The position numbers were made by a program, and so were the translations under genes. This document shows positions 1 to 9,900 of a stretch of 64,000 nucleotides of DNA, in pieces. This stretch comes from JAJZXY01 sp046706185. Lineage in GTDB: Archaea; Thermoplasmatota; Thermoplasmata; Sysuiplasmatales; Sysuiplasmataceae. The DNA is taken from contig JBJKPR010000036.1 in the NCBI GenBank assembly GCA_046706185.1, positions 22,513-86,512 on the forward strand. Direction: 5' to 3'. How positions within the stretch are numbered: the stretch's first letter is position 1; every line of letters starts with the position of its first letter. The notes under the pieces were generated by a model. It made no database searches and was not told the origin of the DNA. It was given only the letters and a program-made list of their open reading frames with translations.

Positions 1-405
1 GGGGTGAATTCGTCAGTCGTGCCGCTGAAGAGTACCGCGCTCTCCGACGCCCAATACAGTGTATCCATTCCGGGGCTTCTGGAATTCAACACAACAAGCT
101 ACCTTGTCTTCATCCCGCCTGCAGGCAGCCCGGGCTCGTGGAAGGCGAGCGGAAACCTCCTACCATACATCCCAACCCGTAACGGGTCCGCAGTTGCGGA
201 GCCGTACGCAATATACGAAGTGGACGGTGGTCCGGGTACGGTGACCTTCAGCTACGCCCCGTTTAATACACTTCAGATAGCGTACGCAGTATCGGCGACT
301 TCGTTCATCTCAGCAGCTGTTCTCACCGTTTTCGTCCTTTATCCGGAGGAAATCGGCATGATGCGGAGAAGAATTGCAGCGCTGTTCTCAAAAAGGAAAA
401 AATAG
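1..405 (+). CDS. C-terminal fragment of a membrane protein, cut by the window edge
   Basis: The reading frame is open from base 1, so only the last 134 or so residues are visible; the GTG at base 4 is probably internal. The fragment has a beta-rich Ser/Thr/Pro/Gly region, then one hydrophobic segment (about residues 92-112), and ends in a strongly basic cytoplasmic tail with an RRR and a KRKK cluster. This layout, an extracellular beta domain followed by a last transmembrane helix, resembles the C-terminus of archaeal YfhO-like or PMT/STT3-like glycosyltransferase membrane proteins. The family cannot be fixed without the missing N-terminal part. Its end converges on the sod gene 34 bp away. 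Confidence 0.5.
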   Translation, partial: GVNSSVVPLKSTALSDAQYSVSIPGLLEFNTTSYLVFIPPAGSPGSWKASGNLLPYIPTRNGSAVAEPYAIYEVDGGPGTVTFSYAPFNTLQIAYAVSATSFISAAVLTVFVLYPEEIGMMRRRIAALFSKRKK

Positions 406-439
406 TTTGGGACGGGTCACAGCCCGCCCGGGGTGCCAA

Positions 440-1063
440 TCACTCATTCCATATCTTGTGCATCCTTGTGCACTTCTCGAAACGCTTTGAGATATAATTC
501 CAGTTTACATTCTTGAAAAAGGCCTCCACGTACGGTTTCCTTGCCGTGCCGTAGTCTATGAAGTATGCGTGCTCGTACACATCCATCAGAACCAGAGGAA
601 CAACTGTGGCCGGAAATCCTGCGTTCTGGGCATCGAGTACTACATTGTGCAGTTTCCCGTCGTCAAGACCATAGCAGAGCATGGCCCATCCCCTTGCCGC
701 CATCGCGGTAGCGATGAAATCCTCCTTCCACTTATCGTACGACCCGAAGTCAGCATTCATTGCCTCAACAAGATCGCTTGACGGCTTTGTTCCGCTGCCG
801 CTCTCAAAGTCGCCGAAGTACAGTTTGTGGTTCCACATTCCGCCAAGGCAGAAAGAGAGCTGCCTCTTCGCCTCGCCGTATTCACTATAAGTTCCGGCCG
901 ACTTTGACGGGTCTGCAAAGCTGCCTGCGATCTTCTCGTAAATCTCGTTGGTCTTGTTCACATATCCTTCATAGAGCTTGAAGTGCTCGGAAAAAGTCTT
1001 TGCCGAAATACCTTCCACTTCTTTGTACTTCAGTGGTACAGCTGTATACTTCTGCCTTGCCAA
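440..1063 (-). CDS. sod: Superoxide dismutase, Fe/Mn family
   Basis: Converts superoxide to oxygen and hydrogen peroxide in the cytoplasm. The 207 residues match the normal family length. The four metal ligands are visible: His27 (SEHFKLYEG), His79 (MWNHKLYF), and the Asp and His of MDVYEHAYFIDYG near residue 160. Iron and manganese specificity cannot be told from sequence alone. The first ligand context is SEHF, and the second is WNHKLYF instead of the frequent WNHxFF/Y form. An A/T-rich element reading ACTTAAAT on the minus strand (1097-1104) lies about 34 bp before the ATG, so the transcript would have little or no leader. The gene stands alone, convergent with the fragment to its left, and indicates exposure to oxygen. 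Confidence 0.95.
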   Translation of the reverse strand: MARQKYTAVPLKYKEVEGISAKTFSEHFKLYEGYVNKTNEIYEKIAGSFADPSKSAGTYSEYGEAKRQLSFCLGGMWNHKLYFGDFESGSGTKPSSDLVEAMNADFGSYDKWKEDFIATAMAARGWAMLCYGLDDGKLHNVVLDAQNAGFPATVVPLVLMDVYEHAYFIDYGTARKPYVEAFFKNVNWNYISKRFEKCTRMHKIWNE

Positions 1064-1192
1064 GAAATCACCGAAGTTGCCTATCCCATTGATGTAATTT
1101 AAGTTTTTTGTTTAATAATTTGTAAAATTCACTTCCTCGCACAGAAGACAAGCTTTATCTCAAGGACAAATCTCACCCTCCGGGAGAATCCG

Positions 1193-1633
1193 ATGACCAT
1201 GCACACTGGCGAAGACGTATTCAGGCGGCTGTCCTTCATAGAGGGCGAGTGGAAGGGTGTTCTGAGCAACAGGGACGTGGGCAGGTTCACGGACGACCTC
1301 AAGTGCTCCGTCGTGGATAACAGGCTGATCGGCACATCCAGCCTTTCAGTCGACGGAGAAGAGGTGGGTACCAGGAGTTTCGAAATCTGGCTGGAGGACA
1401 GCAATGTGCTGGGTATCTGGGATGTGGACGGGGAAAGGACTGGACCCTACGTCTGCGAATACGAGAAGGAGGAAGACGAATTCCTGTTCAACCTGAGGGA
1501 CAATCCCACTTCCATCGACTACAGGACGATAAGGAGGATTGACATGATGCACTTCATAACAATGGAGCAGCTGCCCAAGGAGGGAACGTCATCAGTGGAG
1601 ACACTTCAGATGGAATATCAGAGAACTCTCTGA
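1193..1633 (+). CDS. Small lipocalin-like (DUF1579/nitrobindin-like) hypothetical protein
   Basis: A 146-residue soluble protein with no signal peptide. It begins with the pattern FIEGEWKGV, then alternating beta strands containing GTSS, GTRSFEIW and GIWDVDG. This is the typical start of lipocalin-like beta-barrel proteins (DUF1579, THAP4/nitrobindin-like). The protein at 36348-36854 has a similar FLIGEWRG start and may be a distant paralogue. No catalytic motif is visible, and ligand and function are unknown. The 3' end overlaps the end of the convergent asparagine-synthase-like gene by 16 bp. A TATA-like CTTTATC lies about 40 bp upstream of the ATG. Confidence 0.75.
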   Translation: MTMHTGEDVFRRLSFIEGEWKGVLSNRDVGRFTDDLKCSVVDNRLIGTSSLSVDGEEVGTRSFEIWLEDSNVLGIWDVDGERTGPYVCEYEKEEDEFLFNLRDNPTSIDYRTIRRIDMMHFITMEQLPKEGTSSVETLQMEYQRTL

Positions 1634-2391
1634 GAATTCCTGAGCACTTTTGAAAAACCGCTCCCGTACTGCATCGCCTTCTTCTCCTTCGCAGACGCAT
1701 TTAATGAAAGCAGTGCTGCGCATTCCCTGAGCACCTTCTTCCTTGTTTTCCCTTCGACCTTAGACGAGGGCGCCAGGGATGCTGCAAATTCGACGATGCG
1801 CTCAGAAAGGAAGGGAAGGTGAAGCACCTTTCCGAAGTGTGATGCAATCCTTTCATCCCTCTTGATCCCAGATGATATCAGTGCGCTTACATCCTCCCTC
1901 ATCGCTTGAATGCGTTCTCCTTCTCCCATAGATATGTACCTGCTGTATCCGCCGAAGAGTTCATCGGCACCCTGGCCCGTGATTACGTCCCTCTCCTTCA
2001 CAAAACGCATGAGGTGGAACATGGGCGCGTAAATCGACACATCGAGCATGGAATGCTTCCATCCGGGTAAGCCATTCAGCAGGCCGGCAACTCCTTCAGC
2101 TGCCCGCCTTATCTCCTCTTCTCCTGCCACGACTGCCACCAGCCCCAGCCCCATTTCATCCGCCGCCGTGACCGCTGCCCCGATGTCGTGCGAATCAGCC
2201 GTGCCGACCGTGTAGAGCGTGACACTCATGCGCCTGGCAAATACCGAGGCGATTGTGCTGCTGTCAAGGCCCCCGGAAAAGAGGATAGCCGCCTGGCTCA
2301 AGTGGGCAGAAACTGACGTCGCCTCCTCTTGTAGGAGGGACAAGAGCTTCTTTGCTTCTTCAAGGGACATGAGTGGCGGATTGCAGTCCAT
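1618..2391 (-). CDS. Asparagine synthase-like ATP-pyrophosphatase domain protein
   Basis: This 257-residue protein corresponds to only the synthetase half of asparagine synthase B. The PP-loop ATP-binding motif SGGLDSS is at about residues 39-45, and the family motif GQGADELFGGYSRY sits near residue 140. The N-terminal glutamine amidotransferase domain is absent, so amide transfer from glutamine is not encoded here. It may use ammonia, or act as an aspartate or other carboxylate amidating enzyme. Stand-alone domains of this kind occur in archaea and are of uncertain substrate. The start at 2391 is divergent from the GNAT gene with a short shared promoter region. A second in-frame ATG lies at 2370. 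The 3' end overlaps the neighbouring convergent gene by 16 bp. Confidence 0.8.
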   Translation of the reverse strand: MDCNPPLMSLEEAKKLLSLLQEEATSVSAHLSQAAILFSGGLDSSTIASVFARRMSVTLYTVGTADSHDIGAAVTAADEMGLGLVAVVAGEEEIRRAAEGVAGLLNGLPGWKHSMLDVSIYAPMFHLMRFVKERDVITGQGADELFGGYSRYISMGEGERIQAMREDVSALISSGIKRDERIASHFGKVLHLPFLSERIVEFAASLAPSSKVEGKTRKKVLRECAALLSLNASAKEKKAMQYGSGFSKVLRNSQRVL

Positions 2392-2447
2392 GCCTTAAGA
2401 CAATAGCGGACAGAATCTCTTTCCATGGGGGCGCTTATACCGTGCCT

Positions 2448-3005
2448 ATGAAGCGCTACAAAGACAGGGGGCTCGTCATAAGGGAGTTGAGGTGGGGCGA
2501 CTTCGAGCAGATGGCTGCCAATTACAGCAACTACTATGATGAACTCAGGGATAACCCACACTTCGGCCTAATACTGGACAGGGATAGACCGTCAGCAAGC
2601 AGGCAGGTGGACTGGTTCGCAGCACTGTTCAAGGGGTTCATAGAGGGGAGGACCATTGCTGTGGTGGCTGAATTGGATGGGAAGGTTGTTGGTGACTGCG
2701 ACATAAGGATAAGACCTGACCTGGAAGGATTGGCGCACCAGGGTTTTCTGGATATTGCTGTCACCGCCCCCCACAGAGGCATGGGAATTGGCAGGGCACT
2801 GATGAATGCTGTGCTGTCGGAGGCGAAGGGGAAGATTGAGATCGTCTTTCTTGACGTACTTGCCGACAACGAAGCGGCGAAGATGCTCTATTCCAGCCTG
2901 GGCTTCATCCACTGCGCGACAATGCCAAAACTGCTGAAGCGTGGAAACATCTATCTTGACGTTGACAGAATGTACATGGAAACAGGTAGTTTCTCCGCCG
3001 GATAG
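2448..3005 (+). CDS. GNAT-family N-acetyltransferase
   Basis: About 185 residues, the usual length of a single GNAT domain. The acetyl-CoA binding signature is clear: a beta strand (FLDIAVTA) followed by HRGMGIGRALM, then a helix, and a later segment DNEAAKMLYSSLGF, which is the typical motif B. It transfers an acetyl group from acetyl-CoA to an amine; the substrate cannot be predicted. I chose the ATG at 2448 because the domain begins right after it (LVIRELRWGDFEQM) and because an earlier start at 2373 would run into the divergent neighbour. A GTG at 2442 is equally possible. Confidence 0.85.
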   Translation: MKRYKDRGLVIRELRWGDFEQMAANYSNYYDELRDNPHFGLILDRDRPSASRQVDWFAALFKGFIEGRTIAVVAELDGKVVGDCDIRIRPDLEGLAHQGFLDIAVTAPHRGMGIGRALMNAVLSEAKGKIEIVFLDVLADNEAAKMLYSSLGFIHCATMPKLLKRGNIYLDVDRMYMETGSFSAG

Positions 3006-3098
3006 ACGGCAGCGGCCAACGGACTGGTGATGAAAAGTGTTTTATTGCCAGCGGCGCTATGTCTTTGGAACGGCGTTAGAACAAGGAGAGTGGCACCT

Positions 3099-3773
3099 TT
3101 GAAGAAAATCAGCTTTGAGCGCGGTCTGGTACTGGCGCTTGATGAAACAGATAAGCGGAAGTCTATGGATATAGTCAACTCTGTCGGGAAGTATGTCGAC
3201 GCGATCAAGCTCAACTGGCCGATTATACTGGCTCAGGGACCCCAGGTAATCACCGAGATATCTAACCATTTCAGGGTGATATGCGACCTAAAGATATCTG
3301 ATGTGCCGCATACCAACGCGATGATAACTTCGGCCGCGGTGAAGCTCGGAGCATCGGGGCTGATTGTCCACGGCTTCCCTGGCAGGGACTCGGTTGAGGC
3401 ATGCCTGAACAGCGCACGAGGAGCATCAGTGTACCTTGTGACAGAGATGTCCAACCCCGGTGCTTCCGAGATCAATGTCATGTTCGCGGATACGATTGCC
3501 GAGATGGCAGTAAGCCTCAAGGTCGACGGAATAGTGGCACCGGCAACCAGGCCTGAGAGGATCAAGCACCTAAGAAAGATCGTGGGGAAGATACCGATAC
3601 TGACGCCAGGTGTCGGACCGCAGGGCGGGTCTGCAGCTGCCGCCATACAGAGCGGCTCCGACGCACTCATTGTCGGTAGGACCATCTACGAGGCGAAAGA
3701 CCCGCTTGAGGCTGTCAACAACCTGCTCTCGGAGATAGAATCCGGCAGGGCAAAGTCGCAGGCAACGAGCTGA
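3099..3773 (+). CDS. pyrF: Orotidine 5'-phosphate decarboxylase
   Basis: Decarboxylates OMP to UMP, the last step of de novo pyrimidine synthesis. The 224-residue TIM-barrel protein carries LVLALDETD at the N-terminus, the catalytic Lys-Asp array in CDLKISDVPHTN (about residue 60), and the phosphate-binding end GVGPQGG with ALIVGRTIY. The reading frame is open further upstream (ATG at 3027). I prefer the TTG at 3099 because an AAGGAG site lies at 3083-3088 with good spacing, a TATA-like TTTTATT lies near 3038-3045, and the protein then starts at the usual position for archaeal PyrF. PyrD and PyrK are encoded about 40 kb away in this window. Confidence 0.93.
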   Translation: MKKISFERGLVLALDETDKRKSMDIVNSVGKYVDAIKLNWPIILAQGPQVITEISNHFRVICDLKISDVPHTNAMITSAAVKLGASGLIVHGFPGRDSVEACLNSARGASVYLVTEMSNPGASEINVMFADTIAEMAVSLKVDGIVAPATRPERIKHLRKIVGKIPILTPGVGPQGGSAAAAIQSGSDALIVGRTIYEAKDPLEAVNNLLSEIESGRAKSQATS

Positions 3774-3921
3774 GAGAAGGGAAGAAGTGCTCTTGAGTGC
3801 ATCATCGCCTGCTGTGGACTGAAGGTCAGAGGCGGCTCAGGCTGCATACACGACCGAAAACCGCACTGTAGCAGCTGGTGCAAACAACTCATTCTGGCGG
3901 AGGTCCGAAAGCATGCAACAC

Positions 3922-3928
3922 TTAAATA
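3922..3928 (+). promoter_or_regulatory. TATA box of the aglB operon
   Basis: TTAAATA in an otherwise G+C-balanced 200-bp spacer. The predicted transcription start lies about 25 bp downstream, near 3950, leaving a leader of about 25 nt before the ATG at 3977. It serves aglB and the coupled gene behind it. Confidence 0.5.
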
Positions 3929-3976
3929 GCAATTGCACTTATTGCGCAAAAAAGCCTCTTGGTTGTGCATCTTTCC

Positions 3977-6900
3977 ATGGCATATGATAGCAGACAGGAA
4001 GGCGCCGAAAAAACGGTCCGGCCTGCAGAAAAGAAGCATTCATATCTTCGCAACGGGCTCGCATCGTTAAAGCGTGCCGACTGGACCACGTTCGGCGCAC
4101 TTGCAATAATAGTCGTTCTGGGAGCATACCTGCGGTTCTACTTTGATTTTCTTCAGTCAGTAGCAGGAGGCTTTCCCGCCCTGAGCGGAGGTTCGGACGC
4201 TGATTTCTATTTCAATGTCATCACGTATGCGCTCGGTACAGGCCACCAGATGCTTTACGACCCTATGCTGAATTTCCCCATAGGATCGTTCAACCCGTTC
4301 CTTCCATTCTACGTATGGAGCACTGTGCTCCTTTCATGGCCGGTAGCATTCATACTCCATATACCGGTTACAGGTTCCATATTCTCCGGCCAGCTGACTG
4401 CCGGCGTTGTTGCCTACTCGGCCATGTCTGCTCTTTCCGGGGTTGTGGCAATCGTTGTAACATACTACCTCGGCAAGGAGCTGTTCTCAAAGGAAGCTGG
4501 AATAATCGCCGCCGCGCTCATGGCTTTCCTACCTTCGATAGTCAGCGAAAGCACTGCAGGTTTCGGTGTCCATGATCCGTTCGTGCTCATGCTCACTGCA
4601 GTTGTCTTCTTCTTCCTGTTCAGGTCGCTCAACACAATAGTTGGAACAAGATGGGTCGAGAACTGGAACAGGAAGGGCAGCCATCTCCCCGATTTCGTGG
4701 CGATAACTGCAGGCGTGGTGAAGTACTACAAGGAGAACAAGACTTCACTCCTCTATGCAGCGCTCTCCGGCGTTGTTCTTGCAGGAATAGCGAACGCATG
4801 GGAAGGATACTCCTACATTATTGTCGTAATTGCGCTCTTCTATCTTGTCCAGTCCTTCATATACAAGTTCAAGAACAGGGACACGCTTGCGCTGACTGCC
4901 ATATTTGCAGTTGTAGGCTCGGCCGTTGTAATTCTCGCCGCACCGGTTTACTACAACAGCAATGCAATTTACCCGTGGTACTACGTTTCACTCGTTTTCT
5001 TCCTTGGAACCCTGATCATAGGGATATTATACACTGTCTTCAGGGATGTGCCCTGGCTGACACTTCTTTCCGGCCTTGCTGCCTCGATACTTGTCGTGGT
5101 AGGAGTTGTCGAACTGGTTGACCGGAACCTGCTGCACAGCATTATCCAGAGAATACTCACTGCACAGAGCTATTTCATCAAATCGGCTGTATACACCACC
5201 ATCGCCGAGGCACAGACGCCCCCGTTCAGCCTTCTTGCTCTTTCACTGGGTGGCGCCGTATTCTTCGTTGCATTTGCTGAACTCGCGTACATGCTTTACA
5301 GGTCACCGAAGGGGTTCAGCAACTCGAGGATGCTTCTGATAATCTGGTTCATCATATCTGCCTTCATGGCCGTCTCTACGGTCAGGTTCGTTCTCGATGC
5401 CACAACAACATTCGTGATATTTGCCGGCGAGGGCCTTTATGCCCTTATCAGATGGACCGATTTCAGCGAAATCAGGAAGGGATTCCAGACATATGGGGTA
5501 AGCTGGTCAGGCGCGAGGAAAAGCATCAGCATAAAGCATGTGCTCGTCGTCCTGTTCATAGCGTTTGTAGTTGTCCTTCCCGTCGTCTGGACGGGGATAG
5601 ATGCGGCCACGCCCTCCAATTCAAAGACATCTCTGAATTCGCAGGTTTACGACGTGCTCCCCTCGTTCCTTCGCCCCTCCGGCTACTCGCTGAACGCGAC
5701 TTCCTCGCCTTACTACTTCGGCGCCTTCGGCTACAGTCTTGAAACACAGTCGACCTACTTCATTCCTGCATGGGCATACCTGAACAACATTACGGGTAAT
5801 ATCACACCGTACTCAGAAAGGCCAGGTTATCTAAGCTGGTGGGATTATGGCAGTGCAGCTATTACTTTTGCACAGGTTCCGACAGTCGCGGACGATTTCC
5901 AGCAGGGATATCAACTTGCTTCTGCATTCCTTTTCAGCCAGAACCAGACACAGGCAATATCGCTCCTTGTCTCGAGGGTCCTGGATGGAGCCTACGCAAA
6001 AAACCAAAACTCGCTTCCGCAGAACCTGACGGCGACCCTCGCATCGTTCGGGATTAACGCCTCCTACGTGCAGGCCGTGCTCCAGAACCCTGGAAGCTAC
6101 AAGAGCCTCGTGCTGGCAAATCCTGAAACGTACGGCCCCTTTGCATCTTCGGTCACTGACCAGAATGTGAAGTACGCAGTGCTGATGGTCACAATCTCAA
6201 AGATAGGGCTGAACAATGTCGTGAACCTTTACCAGAAGGTGTCACAACTCACACACGACTTCATCGGTTTCTTTTCGGTCGACGCAAGGCTATTCCCGTT
6301 CAGCGCAACAAACACCGGTGTTTTCTACGCCCCAGCGTTTCTGGGCGGAAGGCCAATAGCAGGTCCTGGCGTGTACAACATACCTTACAACTATTACACG
6401 ATCACAGCGACGACAAGCACTGGAATATCGTACCCGCTCCAGTCAATACCAACCGGCTCGCAGGTCACTGGCTACAACATCAACTATCAGCCAATGTTCT
6501 ACAACATGACGCTTTATCGCTTCTTCATGGGCTATTCGGCCTACGATATAACAGGCAAGAACCTGAGCGGCCTTCCCGGTCTTTCAGGCAACTTCCTTTA
6601 CAACAGCCAGCTTTCAAACATTGGACCACTGCCGGGCTGGATGGAATCCCACTTTGAGATGATATACAGGACAGCGTATTACAACCCCTATCCGTTGAAG
6701 TACGTGAAAGCACATCCGAACGACTGGAAGGCGATAAGCTTCGCTCAGGCCGTCAAGCTTGCAAATGCCGATCCGACATTTTCCAATTATACTGTGGACC
6801 TCAGCCCCCAGAGCGATTTTGAGAACGGTATAGTGATGATGGAGTATTATCCCGGTGCGTATGTGAACGGCACAATACTGGCCAGCAACGGCCAGCCTGC

Positions 6901-9900
6901 TCCGGGGGTAAGGGTGACAGTGCTTGACCAGTGGGGAATACCGCATGACGTGACATACACAAACGCCCAAGGGCAGTATTCCGCCATAGCACTCCAGGGC
7001 AACGACACAATAGTCTACAGCTCTGGCCAGCTCTCGACCCCTGTGCAGAACCTGACGCAGGTAGGCACGATACTGAAGGAGACGAGCATTAATGTCTCCT
7101 ATTCCCAGGCGATGAGGGTATCGACGATAAACACATCCTCCGGTCTGGCCATATACAACATAAACATGGGGGTCACAAGGCTGAGTCAGACCTCGGTGAC
7201 GGGCCACATTTTCTTCACTGCACCCGGCAACACTACGTATACACCCGGAGTGACCCCTGTGCTCACAAATGTCGGGGTCGAACTTCTTAACACCACTTCT
7301 GGCCTGCACTACAGTACATATGCCCCCGATGGCGTGTACAATTTCGCGTCCGTTCTGCCTGGCACCTACAATGTATACATCAGGAGCGGCGGTGCAAGCT
7401 ACCTTGCGAAGGCAAACCTTACTGTTGCCTACGGATTCACCACTCCCCAGGATCTCGCGATAACACCCTCGTACATAGTGGGTAGCGTTCTGAGACCTGA
7501 CGGCGAGCCTGTTGGAGGGGCGGGAGTCAGCATACAGGGGCTTGAGAACAACTACACCTCCCTCGCGAAGTCAGCGCAGAACGGCTCCTACGAGTTCTCG
7601 ACGCTGCTTCCAGGAAACTACACGGTCTATGTCTCATCCGGCGGCTACACCTCAGGCCACTACACCATACAGTCGGTAACGTTGAATTACACGAAGACAC
7701 ACCCCGGGTTCAACCTGACTGCGCTGAGTGAAGTGACGCTGAGCGGATATGTGAGCATGGGGGGAAGCCCGGTGCCACATGACACACTCTATTTTTACAG
7801 CAAGATAGGAGGTGTTGCGCCATTCGCAGCCATGACGGATGCAAATGGCCGTTATTCGATTAGCATAGGTTCGGGCAAGTACACTGTGTACTCTGTCTAC
7901 TACCTGGGCTCAACTCCATATGTCCTGCTTTCGAACGTCAGCCTTGCTGGCAGCCAGACCGCCAGTGCTGACTTCAGTCTCGGCCGGGCTTATGCGGTTA
8001 CGGGAAGTGTCAGAAGCCCGTCGGGCACAATCGCGGCGAGCGCACATGTCACCATCCAGGCTGCAGGTGCCTCGCTGAACTTCACCTCGAATTCAAGCGG
8101 ACGATTCTCAGCGCTCCTTCCGAGCGGCACGTACGGCATATGGGCCTTCGGGGGCGGAGGAGCGTACATAGGCGAGTTCAGTGTTTCGAGCGGTCCGGCA
8201 TCCATCCAGATTTCGGAACTGAGCCCGGCGACATATACCGGTATTGTGAGGACAACGGTATCGGGCATTCAGCAGAACCTGACAGGAGCAGAGCTGAGCT
8301 TCAGCTACGGCGGCTTCACTTACCAGACAGTTACAAACCTGACAGGCTACTTCTCGATGATCCTGCCCGATTCCCTGACTGCGGATGTGCAGGTCTCATC
8401 CTTTGGCATGACAGGTATCAGCGAAACTTTCTCGTCCAAAACCACCGGCTTCAGGTACATAACGCTAGTACCGTCACAGGTGCTGTTCACTGGCTCCATA
8501 TCCAACGGAGTCAGCCTTCCCTCGGGTGCAGCCTTTGCACTGAAGGCACAGAACGGTACAATCGTGTCCGTTCCCATTGTTTCGGGTTCATACAGCCAGT
8601 CAATTGACCCTGGAATATACAGCATCTCAATCGCCAATTACAACGACAGCGCGATCGTGTACACACTTGCTGCTGGACAAGGGAGCCTGACTGTTCCAGT
8701 GGGGCACAATACAGTGTTCAACGCCACTGTCGTGCCCGAATACAACCTCACAGTCTACTTCTCATATCCAGCATCATCCGGCATATCCAACTCCACCGCC
8801 GTAACGAGGGTTGACATATTCGGCTCTCCATTGAGCCAGCCGCTCGTGCTGAACGATTTCAGGAATGGGGCGGGCACATACCTCCAGGCCGGCAATTACA
8901 CCATATACGCCTACTCTGCAGTAAACAGCAGTTCGTTTTCATTCCTGAGCATTGTAGACCTGCAGTCCGCAATGACTTACAGCATGAGCCTCACTGCAGT
9001 CTACGACCTGAGCGGAACAGTGCTCTATGGAGCCAGGACGCTCGGATCGGCTACAGTCATCATCACCGGAACCAACGGTGCAAGCGTCCAGGCCGCCGTT
9101 CAGTCCAACGGCACCTTCGCAGTTTCACTTCCGCCCTCAAGCTACACTGTCAATGCGACTTATGTGTCCACTGCCAATGTCAGCGGCCAGACGATGTATG
9201 TCCTGTACTACGGAGAGACCGCTGTAAACCTTTCATCTTCGACAAACGTCAAGGTGCAGACAGGATATACTGACTACAACAGCTCCGTCAGCGGCACCGC
9301 TGCATGGTTCTACGGACTGCCTGTGCAGTCAAACATCAAATTCATTGCCGTCAGCCCAACTGCTGTGAGCACTCAGGTGGCAACGGCGGGTAACGGGAGC
9401 TATTCGCTGTCTCTCGCTCCAGGCAACTACACTGTTGAAACATACAGTTCCAGTCAGCAGGCATCAAACATAACTCTGATCAACATAGCTCCAGGAAGCA
9501 GCCTCGCGTTCAATCCGGTGCTCAACTTCGCCTACAATGTGACAGGAAGCACGACAGTCGCAGGAACACCCGTCCCCGCGACAATCACATTTGATGGCAG
9601 TTCAGGAAGATTTTCCATAAAGTCGGAGAGCAACGGTACCTATTCGCTGCTGCTGCCTGCCGGAAACTACAGTGTCACCGCCGGCTACAACAATACGGTG
9701 GATGGCACAGACTACGTCTACACATACAATTCGACCGTTCAAGTCACATCCCCATCCAGCCTGCCCCTGCTCCTTGCGCTGCAGTCCACATACTCTGTGA
9801 CGGTCAAGGTAATCTCAACTGAACAAACACAGGGACCATCCGGTTTCACCCAGGTATCCCTGCTTGTCAACAACACAGGCGACGTCCCTGATGTCTTCTA

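Noticed and set aside
6614..7309. Minus-strand frame of 231 codons inside aglB
   Set aside because: Antisense shadow; Cys/Arg/His-rich composition unlike any real protein in the window.
6850..9770. Idea that the repeat tail of aglB is a CRISPR-like or nucleotide tandem repeat
   Set aside because: The repeats are visible only at protein level and are strongly diverged; there are no identical nucleotide units or spacers.
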